A stretch of 23,012 bases of DNA, taken from positions 1 through 23,012 of IMG/VR virus record IMGVR_UViG_3300001798_000017; one strand, given 5' to 3'. This document shows positions 7,971 to 14,818 of this stretch, piece by piece (the stretch's first letter is position 1; every line of letters begins with the position of its first letter). The notes under the pieces were generated by a model. It had not been told where the DNA came from. It was given only the letters and a program-made list of their open reading frames with translations, and made no database searches. This stretch comes from a virus. Both the position numbers and the translations under genes were made by a program.

Positions 7971-8255
7971 TTAAGCCGGGTCCCATTTTCCATCCCGGAC
8001 ATAACCGTGAAAACCGCAATCAGTGCATTGAAAAGACGGGGATAAAGTCGGCTTTTCAAAGTCACCGTTGAATTCCCAAACCGGACGTTTGTCATCATCC
8101 TTAAACATCGAACGATCAAACCAAAAAGAAGCCCAGCATTCACCGGATTCATTCTTTGGGTTGGGATGGGTAATGATCCCGCCGATCCGTTTGCCTTCAG
8201 CTTGGGTCCAACCGATAAAAACCCCGTTTCCCAAATCTAAATGTTTTCTTGGCAT
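7971..8255 (-). CDS. DUF6527-like phage protein, divergent paralogue
   Basis: 94 residues. It shares the core PVWEFNGDFEKPTLSPSF with its upstream neighbour at 8267-8551 (PPWTFNGDLENPTVSPSI), so the two are paralogues from a tandem duplication. This copy has an N-terminal half of different sequence (LDLGNGVFIGWTQAEGKRIGG) and a shorter end with CTDCGFHGYVRDGKW. The Cys pair CTDC and His could bind a metal, but the full ligand set seen in its neighbour is reduced. Function is unknown. Plus and minus shadow frames across this region were discarded because they lack this conserved core. Confidence 0.72.
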   Translation of the reverse strand: MPRKHLDLGNGVFIGWTQAEGKRIGGIITHPNPKNESGECWASFWFDRSMFKDDDKRPVWEFNGDFEKPTLSPSFQCTDCGFHGYVRDGKWDPA

Positions 8256-8266
8256 AAATATTTCCT

Positions 8267-8551
8267 TTATCTATTCAAAACTTCTTTCATTGAAGTCCAA
8301 TCGGGTATTTCGACTGTTTGCCCTTTTAATTCATGACTGCAATCATCTAAAAACTGAATCATTCCGTCTTTGACAAAAGAATGACATCGGGGATGAGATT
8401 TAGAACCAAAGACCAAAATTGATGGCGAAACGGTTGGGTTTTCCAAATCACCGTTAAATGTCCAGGGAGGCGTCTGGATCGAATGAAGCGAACCGCAGCC
8501 CGGACAATCAAAAACCCAATAATCATCTTTAACCTTGTGAACTTTAGCCAT
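8267..8551 (-). CDS. DUF6527-like phage protein
   Basis: 94 residues with the hallmarks of the DUF6527 family as I recall it: CPGCGSLHSIQT, WTFNGDLENPTVSPSI, then RCHSFVKDGMIQFLDDCSHEL and GQTVEIPDW. The conserved Cys and His residues (CPGC, CHSF, CSH) suggest a zinc site. Family members are common in phages and have no firmly established function. It lies between the membrane-protein/lysis side and the terminase, in a place where small accessory genes are usual. The downstream paralogue begins 11 bases after its stop. Confidence 0.8.
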   Translation of the reverse strand: MAKVHKVKDDYWVFDCPGCGSLHSIQTPPWTFNGDLENPTVSPSILVFGSKSHPRCHSFVKDGMIQFLDDCSHELKGQTVEIPDWTSMKEVLNR

Positions 8552-8605
8552 AATTTTATCCCCGACAATTTCCGCAAAGCTTGTTTATATCCGCCTTTCA
8601 ATGGA

Positions 8606-8667
8606 GGACGCTTGTTTCGCTGAAGGTTCAAATTTGCATTGTGCACAAAATCCCTTCCCAAGCGTCC
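8606..8667. repeat. Separated 9-bp inverted repeat
   Basis: GGACGCTTG (8606-8614) and CAAGCGTCC (8659-8667) are perfect inverted copies 44 bases apart, in the 125-base gap between the membrane/coiled-coil gene and the DUF6527 gene. There is no T-tract, so it is not a normal terminator. It could fold in the leader of the DUF6527 pair or bind a protein. Confidence 0.45.
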
Positions 8668-8676
8668 GTAACTATT

Positions 8677-9204
8677 TCAAACAATCCCCGATTTTTGATC
8701 TCCCCCTGTTAAATTATGCTTGGCTATCTCGGCAATGGCCATTTTGAGGAATTTTTCTGATGTTTTTTGCGCTTTTATCAACTCCAGAAAATCTGCCCGA
8801 TGATCATGGCAATCATTCTCTAATGCACGTTCGATAACGGCGGACATTTCATTGATAGAATTATGATTGCCTTCCGAGTGGGACAGTATTTCCCGCACAT
8901 CTTTCAAGGTTCTCCGGTATTGGTGATTCGCTTCGTCTAATTGCAGAGCTTCCCTGGCAATCAACTGGCAGTTTTTTACCCAAAGCGCCATTTCGTTCTG
9001 AACTTCGATTAAAAGGGTCGTTTCAGAACGATGAATATCCGCTTGAGTCTTTTCGATTTCAACCGCGGTTTTTTGCCTGGTTTTCCGGTCAAAAAGCCAT
9101 TTCAAAAACGCGCCGAAAAACAAAAATCCGGCACTCATCAAAATTTTCAAATAAGTGTCCTGACTGAATAAATTTTCAACTTGAAATAAAAATCCTGGGA
9201 GCAT
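8677..9204 (-). CDS. Membrane-anchored coiled-coil protein, function unknown
   Basis: 175 residues. One hydrophobic segment (about 19-37, YLKILMSAGFLFFGAFLKW) is followed by a basic stop (DRKTRQK) and a long helical, mostly coiled-coil region rich in Glu, Gln and His to the C-terminus. A short N-terminus followed by a basic patch suggests the long domain stays in the cytoplasm. It is 3 bases downstream of another membrane protein and lies in the same run as the lysis genes, so a lysis-accessory or superinfection role is possible but unproven. GAGG lies 8 bases before the ATG. Confidence 0.68.
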   Translation of the reverse strand: MLPGFLFQVENLFSQDTYLKILMSAGFLFFGAFLKWLFDRKTRQKTAVEIEKTQADIHRSETTLLIEVQNEMALWVKNCQLIAREALQLDEANHQYRRTLKDVREILSHSEGNHNSINEMSAVIERALENDCHDHRADFLELIKAQKTSEKFLKMAIAEIAKHNLTGGDQKSGIV

Positions 9205-9207
9205 TTT

Positions 9208-9621
9208 TTACCTCAGACTGTTTAAGTTTTTCAATTTTTCCTGAGTGACTAAGATACTTCGCCATAAACCATCAATCCGCTCAGGTAATGACTTTTCCAT
9301 GCCTGGAAATTCCGGCCCGGATAAATTCAATTGTTCAACTCTTTTGCGGGTTCGACGAAACACTAAGAGCCACGAACCGCACCAAAAAAAGATTGCCGCG
9401 AACAAAGACAGATTAAACGTAAGTTTTAATATTAACCCTAAAAAAACTGTTCCGATAATAATTACGCAGTAAACCCCTAGCGCGTTGCGTAATCGGTATA
9501 AAAGCCTGGTTGATTGCAGCTTGAGGCGATCTGCCAGAAGGTTTATTTCAAATGAACATAAAAAAATAAACAATCCGAGTAAAAGTTTAAGACTGGTATC
9601 AATAATTGTGACTAATTCCAT
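9208..9621 (-). CDS. Multi-pass membrane protein, possible second holin or accessory
   Basis: 137 residues with three hydrophobic segments: about 10-27 (SLKLLLGLFIFLCSF), 49-66 (GVYCVIIIGTVFLGLIL) and 70-88 (LSLFAAIFFWCGSWLLVF), then a basic cluster RRTRKR and a soluble helical tail. Size and topology would fit a class I holin, but the small two-helix protein beside the endolysin is the better holin candidate. The next gene starts 3 bases after its stop. No family recognised. Confidence 0.65.
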   Translation of the reverse strand: MELVTIIDTSLKLLLGLFIFLCSFEINLLADRLKLQSTRLLYRLRNALGVYCVIIIGTVFLGLILKLTFNLSLFAAIFFWCGSWLLVFRRTRKRVEQLNLSGPEFPGMEKSLPERIDGLWRSILVTQEKLKNLNSLR

Positions 9622-9669
9622 AATGGATCACTCTTTTTGGGAGAATGTTTTAATTTAAATTAATGTTTT

Positions 9670-9695
9670 GCCGGAGCCCCCTTGAAGACCCCGGC
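9670..9695 (-). promoter_or_regulatory. GC-rich hairpin before the membrane-protein pair
   Basis: In minus-strand RNA, GCCGGGGTC can pair with GGCTCCGGC across nine positions including two G-U pairs that would be mismatches on the plus strand. It lies 49 bases upstream of the ATG at 9621. There is no following U-tract, so it looks like a leader hairpin or processing site more than a terminator. Confidence 0.4.
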
Positions 9696-9736
9696 TCTTT
9701 AAACAAAAAAAATGAAATTTCAGGCTCTTTAGAAAT

Positions 9737-10009
9737 TTATTCGAGTCTGACGATGACCGGTTCCGAACGGGTTTGTTTGGGTAAAAACGACTTTTTAAGC
9801 CCGTCTGATTTCCTTTTTATTTGATTATTGGAATAAACACTAAACTCCCGGACAGTTACCGGAAGCGGGTATGTAGCAGAATTGTTTGACACATTATCCG
9901 AAAGGATAATATCGTTTGGCGGGTTGGCTGCGGGATCTGCGATCGTCGAGAGAATTCCGACGATGAACGCAAAGACTAAAATTGTTAAATTATAAATTCG
10001 GAGCTTCAT
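9737..10009 (-). CDS. Small exported or membrane-anchored protein
   Basis: From ATG at 10009 the product is 90 residues: MKLRIYN, a hydrophobic stretch LTILVFAFIVGILS, then polar IADPAANPPND, the layout of a Sec signal or anchor. The mature part is Ser/Asn/Lys-rich with no cysteines. The chosen start has GGAAG 6 bases upstream; the longer frame from 10063 adds a basic, antisense-like N-terminus and is not preferred. It overlaps the end of the DUF1508-like gene by 20 bases. Near a lysis cassette, a spanin-like role is conceivable but no lipobox is present. Confidence 0.55.
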   Translation of the reverse strand: MKLRIYNLTILVFAFIVGILSTIADPAANPPNDIILSDNVSNNSATYPLPVTVREFSVYSNNQIKRKSDGLKKSFLPKQTRSEPVIVRLE

Positions 10010-10202
10010 CGTTTTCTTCCGCTTCTTCGGCCGGAACTTCAACCACCGGCGCGTCCCCCGCATTGTTTTTAATCAGGTCGATGGCCCGGAGCATATCGCC
10101 TCGATTTTTGTAGCCTTCCGAAGAAAAAAAAATCTCTCCGTTAGCCGCGACAAAACGAAAATACCAATTAGCTTTTCTACTCTTGAAAATTTCAAATCTC
10201 AT
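9990..10202 (-). CDS. DUF1508 (YegP-like) domain protein
   Basis: 70 residues from ATG at 10202, with AAAAAGG 5 bases upstream. The sequence MRFEIFKSRKANWYFRFVAA, then NGEIFFSSEGYKNRGDMLRA and IDLIKNNAGDAPVVEV, follows the DUF1508 pattern (FEIYK ... WRWRL.A.NGE.IA.SEGY....A...I..VK.NA.DA.V.D) from start to end. A short acidic tail follows. Domain members form small symmetric beta-alpha proteins; their function is not known. Its presence within a phage late operon is unusual. The longer upstream reading frame in the same phase is non-coding extension. Confidence 0.78.
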   Translation of the reverse strand: MRFEIFKSRKANWYFRFVAANGEIFFSSEGYKNRGDMLRAIDLIKNNAGDAPVVEVPAEEAEENDEAPNL

Positions 10203-10251
10203 ATTTTCCTTTTTGAGTTTTACCCAAAAACGTATACTTCCGATTTCGGTT

Positions 10252-10521
10252 TTAATTGAAAAAGGGTATTTTGAAACCGAAACTGCTGGCCGCAGATTTG
10301 ACGGCATCAACCGGGACTGCATATTTTTCAGGTTTAGCCGGATTGATATTGGTCCCTTCCCAATTAGCCGGGTAAACATCGGGCGGAAATAAAAGATTCA
10401 GGTAATTGCGGATCCTGATCAGCCATTTGGCGTATTTGGCGGCTGAAGCAGGTTTGACCAGGAAATTACCGATCATCGGTAAAATAAATTGCAGCAAAGT
10501 ATCTAAACTAAAAAAATTCAT
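10252..10521 (-). CDS. Small phage protein next to holin, function unknown
   Basis: 89 residues. The N-terminal third is amphipathic to hydrophobic (FSLDTLLQFILPMIGNFLV), followed by helical AAKYAKWLIRIRNYLNLLF and a C-terminal Pro/Ala/Lys region ending FGFKIPFFN. It has a strong AGAGGAG site 5 bases from the ATG and overlaps the holin stop by 4 bases (10518-10521). The tight coupling suggests a lysis-linked function such as an antiholin or membrane-associated partner. No family recognised. Confidence 0.6.
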   Translation of the reverse strand: MNFFSLDTLLQFILPMIGNFLVKPASAAKYAKWLIRIRNYLNLLFPPDVYPANWEGTNINPAKPEKYAVPVDAVKSAASSFGFKIPFFN

Positions 10522-10829
10522 TTTTTCTCCTCTAAATTTTCGACGGCGTTTTCAATCTCGCCGGGTTGAATGTTTTGTAAATTCGTACTTTCGGACGGCG
10601 CTGAAACGATCACATCGCCCGATTCCGTGTTGGCCGATTGGCTGGCGGTTTGCTGACGCTGCATACCCAAGGCGGTGAATAACGCGGATAAAATTAAACC
10701 TGTCCATTCTTTGTAAGCGCTGTCGTTGGTATAAAAATAAAACCCGACAAATGTCAGCGTTAGAAAAAGCAAAGGTATCCATGCCGGGAAATTCCGAAGG
10801 AAGTATAAAAATGGTGAGTCGTGGTTCAT
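10518..10829 (-). CDS. Holin candidate
   Basis: 103 residues with two hydrophobic segments (about 17-33, WIPLLFLTLTFVGFYFY, and about 42-56, WTGLILSALFTALGM) separated by a short polar loop, then a polar acidic C-terminal tail. That is class II/III holin-like topology. It overlaps the endolysin stop by ATGA (10826-10829), the commonest holin-endolysin arrangement, although here endolysin comes first. It would form pores in the inner membrane to release endolysin at the set time. The tail (SGDVIVSAPSESTNLQ) is longer than usual. Assignment is from topology and context. Confidence 0.65.
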   Translation of the reverse strand: MNHDSPFLYFLRNFPAWIPLLFLTLTFVGFYFYTNDSAYKEWTGLILSALFTALGMQRQQTASQSANTESGDVIVSAPSESTNLQNIQPGEIENAVENLEEKK

Positions 10830-11512
10830 ATCCCTAAAGCTTTTTTGGTGCGATCTCCAACCATTCCGTCAGCAATTAAATTCCGTGACTTCTGAAACCG
10901 TTGGACTGCCGATTCCGTCAAGATTCCAAAATCAGAATCAATCTGGTGATGTTTCATAAATCCTTTTTCAACTAACTTTGTTTGGATCAATTTGACCTGT
11001 TCACCTTTCGCACCTCTCCCGATAACGCTATTTGTAGCGACTGTCGGCGGTGTGACTGGCTTTCCGGTTACGGTTGGTGTTGCGCCTAGATTCCATTCTT
11101 TCTCACTATTGAAAAGCGACTCGTCGGCTACCACCGAAATGTGTAAATGATGTTTATGCGGATTTTTTCCGCTATATTTGCGCCAAATCCAGGGTTGTTG
11201 TTTGCTGGAGATAATCTGACCGTTCCATATAATATATTTGATCCGGGGGTCTTTATCTTTAACCAAAACTTTGGCTAACCAGTGGCAATCTATCCCGACG
11301 CCATCGGCCGGGTTATTGTCAAAGGTAAAATCGCGGGCGGTCACGACTCCGACATTATTTTTATCCTTGACGTGGGGTAAATGGTCGCTGGTTCCCGCCT
11401 TCTGATGCGCAACGTCTCCTATACCGCCATCCGAAACTTTTGACCGATCCGGAAACATTTCATTTAACTGTTTCCGCAGAACTTCCAAACTTTTTGCCAC
11501 ATACCAACTCAT
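10826..11512 (-). CDS. Endolysin: M15-type peptidase with C-terminal peptidoglycan-binding domain
   Basis: 228 residues from ATG at 11512. N-terminal domain: zinc-peptidase M15 pattern with His44 in TSDHLPH, Asp61 in VVTARDFTFD and His124 in NPHKHHLHISVV, the expected three zinc ligands. It cuts peptide cross-links in peptidoglycan. After a Pro/Thr linker (about 138-162), residues 165-228 are a PG_binding_1 domain (GEQVKLIQTKLVEKG ... SAVQRFQKSRNLIADGMVG). A TTG start at 11524 is possible but it lies in the U-tract after the leader hairpin; the ATG with GGTG before it is preferred. It is the first gene after structured leader copy 2. Confidence 0.88.
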   Translation of the reverse strand: MSWYVAKSLEVLRKQLNEMFPDRSKVSDGGIGDVAHQKAGTSDHLPHVKDKNNVGVVTARDFTFDNNPADGVGIDCHWLAKVLVKDKDPRIKYIIWNGQIISSKQQPWIWRKYSGKNPHKHHLHISVVADESLFNSEKEWNLGATPTVTGKPVTPPTVATNSVIGRGAKGEQVKLIQTKLVEKGFMKHHQIDSDFGILTESAVQRFQKSRNLIADGMVGDRTKKALGI

Positions 11513-11528
11513 AATTTTCACCAAAAAA

Positions 11529-11633
11529 GAAAACGCCTCGTGATCCTGATCTCAGAATTCACAAGGCGTTGTTGATCTTGTTTTTCGACACCGACTCGGC
11601 GGCATCACAACATTGTTTTCACTCCAAAAATAA
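11529..11633 (-). promoter_or_regulatory. 105-bp structured leader element, copy 2 (before endolysin)
   Basis: Matches 5760-5864 at 102 of 105 positions in the same orientation. H2 arms are 11600-11606 and 11587-11593; H1 arms are 11560-11570 and 11532-11542. Here H1 is followed by TTTTCTTTTTT on the minus strand, a much stronger U-tract than in copy 1, so this copy looks like an intrinsic terminator or attenuator placed directly before the endolysin start. The TATTTT box (11627-11632) is conserved; at 17 bases upstream the sequence is TTGCAG (11650-11655), a weak -35. The element therefore probably brings its own transcription start and a folded leader that could gate lysis expression. Confidence 0.72.
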
Positions 11634-11658
11634 ACTTTTTATTTTAAAACTGCAATCT

Positions 11659-11862
11659 TTATTTAGGTTTGCACTTTTTCCATTTTACGAGCTGACCACA
11701 GCCCTTGCAGGGAAAGCCCATATAAAAAGGCTTGCCCTTAACTAATTCTTTGCCAAAAAAAAGATCTATACCATTGGTTTGGGCAACAATAGTTAAGCAT
11801 TTTTTCCCTGAAGGAAGTAAATTTTTACAGCGAAAATTAACCAGGGGTATTGTATTTTCCAT
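11659..11862 (-). CDS. Small zinc-ribbon protein (Com-like)
   Basis: 67 residues with Cys12 and Cys22 in NFRCKNLLPSGKKC, and a CKGC pair at 52-55 in FPCKGCGQLVKWKKC, a four-cysteine zinc-ribbon layout reminiscent of the phage Mu Com protein, though the spacing of the first pair is wider. Com-type proteins bind phage mRNA to control translation, so a nucleic-acid-binding role is reasonable but unproven. It lacks a clear Shine-Dalgarno site. It is transcribed away from the divergent nuclease gene and its stop is 26 bases before leader copy 2. Confidence 0.55.
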   Translation of the reverse strand: MENTIPLVNFRCKNLLPSGKKCLTIVAQTNGIDLFFGKELVKGKPFYMGFPCKGCGQLVKWKKCKPK

Positions 11863-12018
11863 TAAAAAGGAGAAAGAATTCCACTCTGAGCGAACGGAAT
11901 TATCAATAAATTTGTTGAATTTTATTGATTGAGGGGTGTGATGATATTAGCAGAAAAATTTCTATTGTGGAATAATGTCACACAATAATTAACAAGAAGA
12001 CTTTAAGGGAAAAATAAA

Positions 12019-12873
12019 ATGAGCCAATCTGAACAGGAGGTCTCTCAACTACTCAAAAAATCGCTGGATTTCCATGGGCATAGTTTTCATTATGCAGTAA
12101 TGAAAAAACTGGAGGAATTAGGAAACGCACAAACCCCTTGGGGGAATTTCTTGACGGAGTTTCCGGTTCAAAACAAAGGACAAAATTCTCACATCGACTT
12201 TGTTTTGGGTTCCGTCGACCGGAATACATTTTTAATTGCTGAATGTAAAAGGGTTGATCCCGCGAAAGGAAACTGGTGTTTTGTTAAAACCCCTTATTTT
12301 TGGAAAAATGACCAATTTATCCAATTGGACAAAATCGAAGGAACAACTGCCACCGGATTGACAACTTCCCGAACCGTAATGGATGTTCATCCTTACAACT
12401 TAGGTTTCGAAGTTAAAACGGATCAAAAAGGTGACGGAATTGGAAGTAGTGATAAGTCGCCGATTAACGCTGCAATTACTCAGGCGCTAAGGAATACCAG
12501 TGGATTCATCAATTATTGTTTTGAGAAATTAAGATGGACGAATACAAATCAGCAACTTATTTATAGATTTATCCCCGTAATTTTTACAACCGCTAATCTT
12601 TGGGTAAGCGATGTGGACATCGGTAAAAGCAATCTTTCCGATGGTAAACTACCAAATGATTTAGTAAACGCAAAAAAAGTTGATTGGATTTGGTTTAATC
12701 AAAATCGCCCAGACACACTTTCGCCGGACCTTTTTTTGTTGGGAAAACAAAATTATCCCGTTTCTTACGAATATTATAAATTTTTACGGTCAGTTGCTAT
12801 AGTGGGTTCGAGCGGTGTTGAATCGTTCCTAACCAAGGATTACCCAAGTTACTTGCAAAACACCGATAAATGA
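12019..12873 (+). CDS. PD-(D/E)XK nuclease-like protein, candidate phage-borne defence gene
   Basis: 284 residues, not assigned to a named family. The N-terminal third carries a restriction-endonuclease-like core: Glu48 in FLTEFPVQ, Asp60 in HIDFVLGSVD, then after 14 residues FLIAECKR with Glu75 and Lys77, i.e. D-X14-E-X-K across two predicted beta strands. The rest is mixed alpha/beta with LWVSDVD, IWFNQNRPDTL. It stands alone on the plus strand inside minus-strand phage genes, next to a gene hit by an insertion sequence, which marks an accessory (moron) locus. Likely role: DNA cleavage against competing phages or plasmids; this is inference. Weak AAGGG site before the ATG. Confidence 0.6.
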   Translation: MSQSEQEVSQLLKKSLDFHGHSFHYAVMKKLEELGNAQTPWGNFLTEFPVQNKGQNSHIDFVLGSVDRNTFLIAECKRVDPAKGNWCFVKTPYFWKNDQFIQLDKIEGTTATGLTTSRTVMDVHPYNLGFEVKTDQKGDGIGSSDKSPINAAITQALRNTSGFINYCFEKLRWTNTNQQLIYRFIPVIFTTANLWVSDVDIGKSNLSDGKLPNDLVNAKKVDWIWFNQNRPDTLSPDLFLLGKQNYPVSYEYYKFLRSVAIVGSSGVESFLTKDYPSYLQNTDK

Positions 12874-13031
12874 TGACGATAGCAAAGTTTTCCAAATTGT
12901 GAAACCAACAAATTAAGTGATTTCCTCTTGTTCAACTTTCCAATGCTTTCGTTCAATATATTCAGATACCAAATCATCTGATATCCCTATAAACTTATAG
13001 GCTACTTCAATTATTTTCTTTTGAGTTTTGA

Positions 13032-13035
13032 TATA
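13032..13035. repeat. Left target-site duplication TATA of the IS
   Basis: TATA immediately outside the left inverted repeat; the partner copy is 13940-13943. Only a 4-base duplication restores the reading frame of the interrupted gene; 2 bases would not. Confidence 0.8.
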
Positions 13036-13939
13036 GAACCTGTTTGCAATTTGTTCATTAAGTAATTCTCCGTAATATCAAGCGGATTGCACAAATTCTA
13101 ATCTTAGTTTCGCTCGTTACTAAAAGACCTTCACAATTCTTCCACAATACTCGACATTGATTGATCCACGCATTTGTTCGTTCGACTATCCACCGCTTGA
13201 AAATTACCACAAATCCTTGTTTTGCTGGATTTTCTTGTTTTGATGTTGCCTTTTGCTCCGGCGTGATTTTGGCTGATATTTCAATCTTTATTTTATCTCT
13301 TAATCGCTTTTCTATTTTCTCTATCTCGTTTTCCAAGAACTCTTTATGATAACCATTATCCAACAAAATCGTGATAATGTGTCCTTCGGGCAAGTCAAGA
13401 AAATACTCTTTGTTAGCTCTGATTATTTCGAGCATTCCATCATCATCACTTATATTTGCCGCCGTGCATTTAACAAAATACGGATTCCCCAACACATCCA
13501 CCAACAAGTGTCTTTTGATTCCATTCGTGCATTTGTAGTGACAATATCCTTTAGTTTCAATGTTTGCCGTATCCGTGTTTTTGGCACACATCGAATCTCC
13601 TAAGAATAAACTTGGATACTCGCTTTTTTTTGCTTTTTGCGCTCTATTTTCGCTAAAGTTGTCAAAACTTCTTCCCAAGTTCCATCAAGTCGCCATCGCC
13701 GAAATTGGGAATAGACCGTTTGCCAGTTTGGAAAGCTGTCTGGTAAATCACGCCATTGACAACCGTTTTTCAGTTGGTAAAGAATAGCATTGACCATCAA
13801 ATGCTTGGTAATAAAGCCTTTTTTCGTTTTACTCTGGGGTAACAATTCTGCTAAAACCTCAAATTGTGCTAAGGTTAAATCTGTTGTATATGCCATTATC
13901 AAAGTAAAAACGATTATGGTTTTAATTGCAAACAGGTTC
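13036..13939 (-). mobile_element. IS5-family insertion sequence, 904 bp
   Basis: Bounded by perfect 16-bp inverted repeats GAACCTGTTTGCAATT (13036-13051) and its complement (13924-13939), flanked by TATA on both sides. It contains one transposase gene split in two overlapping frames. Size, end sequence and frameshifted DDE transposase fit the IS427-like part of the IS5 family. Both ends and both frames look intact, so the insertion is probably recent and the element may still be active. Confidence 0.92.
13058..13896 (-). CDS. IS5-family transposase, made by -1 frameshift
   Basis: The first frame (ATG 13896 to the stop at 13600, starting MAYTTDLTLAQFEVLAELLP) has the DUF4096-type N-terminal domain (YQLKNGCQWRDLPDSFPNWQTV). 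The second frame (13058-13678) carries the DDE catalytic domain: first Asp in LGDSMCAKN, second in ILLDNGYHKEF, Glu in WIVERTNAWIN. The frames overlap by 79 bases; within the overlap eight A residues on the minus strand (complement of 13624-13631) give a classic A-AAA-AAA slip site that moves ribosomes to the -1 frame. The fused product would be about 280 residues, the usual length. The N-terminal frame alone may act as an inhibitor. Confidence 0.9.
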
Positions 13940-13943
13940 TATA
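13940..13943. repeat. Right target-site duplication TATA of the IS
   Basis: Second copy of the 4-base target duplication, directly outside the right inverted repeat and within the codons for Tyr-Tyr of the interrupted gene. Confidence 0.8.
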
Positions 13944-14505
13944 GTATTCAATTTCATCTTCAGACGATGCATGTCGGTCCCCGATTATGAAGTTCAGCGC
14001 AATATCATCAGCCAAGGCATAATGTAGATCTCCCCATTGGTCGCTGGTTGAACTTACAAACGTATATTTTGGTAAGTTGAGTGTTTGTAAAGTTTTAGAA
14101 ATTGGATCTGAATCGACGTGAAATGAAATCCCATTTCGCCATTTATTCAACACATGATCTTTTAAATATTGATGATAGGGGTCCTTAAAAAATCGAACAA
14201 ATGGTTCTTTTTTTTTGAAAGAAATTGGAAATATTCGTCCAATTTCGGGGATAATTCGAAAAGCCTCATACAAGACACCGCTAAGGAAATAAAGGGCGTT
14301 TTGAGTTTGTCTGAGTCCTTTAGGTGAAAAATCATCAGTGAAATTTAAGTATGCTTCTACACAAAACATTAATTGGTTTATGAATCTACCAAGCCTTATT
14401 ATTATAATGAATTTAGGATCATCTTTTAATTTTTTAATTTGGTTCTGAGGTATTTTAATAAAGGTTATTTCTGAGTGTTTGTTCATTTATTTATTTCCAA
14501 TGAGT

Positions 14506-14751
14506 TTATTTTTCTCGTGACCTCCTTTTTGCTAAGGTTGCAGCCGATGGGTTATCAAGACGCGGTTTGCCCCGACCTTCGGGTTTAACGAAATTCTCCA
14601 AATCCCTTTCCGGAATCTGCCAAACGTCGAAACCAAACCCGGAATCGACTTTTTTGGCGTTCGGTAACAACCCGCGCTCGCACCATCCCTGGACGACCCG
14701 CTTCGTAACTCCGTATTTTTCCGCCACTTGTTTTGCCGTTAAAAACTTCAT
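14506..14751 (-). CDS. HTH_17/MerR-like DNA-binding regulator
   Basis: 81 residues. An N-terminal helix-turn-helix of the excisionase/MerR type (LTAKQVAEKYGVTKRVVQGW, then CERGLLPNAKK) is followed by a wing-like segment FGFDVWQIPERDLENFVKP and a basic tail KRRSREK. It is the gene on the minus side of a divergent, operator-rich promoter region, so it is the obvious candidate for the local repressor of itself and of the plus-strand SWIM operon. It is not a classical CI (no peptidase domain) or Cro. Its promoter would give a transcript beginning only about two bases before the ATG, so translation may start on a leaderless mRNA. Confidence 0.75.
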   Translation of the reverse strand: MKFLTAKQVAEKYGVTKRVVQGWCERGLLPNAKKVDSGFGFDVWQIPERDLENFVKPEGRGKPRLDNPSAATLAKRRSREK

Positions 14752-14759
14752 AGCTTCCT

Positions 14760-14788
14760 TTTATAACCTACCTACGAAAAAATGTCAA
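14760..14788 (-). promoter_or_regulatory. Promoter of the HTH regulator gene
   Basis: Minus strand: TTGACA (14783-14788), 17-base spacer, TATAAA (14760-14765). The predicted start is near 14753, two bases before the ATG at 14751, so the mRNA would be nearly leaderless, as in lambda cI expression from PRM. The spacer contains CGTAGGTAGG, related to the operator core. Confidence 0.7.
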
Positions 14789-14797
14789 AAATTATTT

Positions 14798-14813
14798 GCA
14801 TAGGTGCGCTATT
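14798..14813. promoter_or_regulatory. Operator repeat O1
   Basis: GCATAGGTGCGCTATT, one mismatch to the copy at 14830-14845; starts are 32 bases (about three helical turns) apart. It lies just upstream of both -35 boxes, where a bound regulator could act on both promoters. Confidence 0.65.
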
Positions 14814-14818
14814 TTGTC

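Larger units (their letters stand above)
12913..14486 (-). pseudogene. Unknown accessory gene interrupted by an IS5-family element
   Basis: The 5' part runs from ATG 14486 to the insertion (…EDEIEYY) and the 3' part resumes at 13031 to TAA at 12913-12915 (…IKTQKKIIEVAYKFIG, ending WKVEQEEIT). Deleting 13036-13939 plus one TATA copy joins them in frame as 222 codons (221 residues). The restored protein is helical with no motif I recognise; the middle has YALADDIALNFIIGDRH. The uninterrupted frame would run into the element and end at TCLQLKP. It faces the nuclease gene tail to tail with a 39-base gap, and both may form an accessory cassette. Almost certainly inactive now. Confidence 0.8.

Noticed and set aside
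8359-8661. A 100-residue minus-strand frame over the DUF6527 gene
   Set aside because: Basic, Trp/Arg-rich shadow of the conserved DUF6527 frame, with no family signature of its own.
5760-11633. CRISPR array or tracrRNA, because GAGTCGGTG in the leader recalls the tracrRNA end
   Set aside because: Only two copies 5.8 kb apart, no spacers and no cas genes; the resemblance is nine bases and the copies sit before structural genes.
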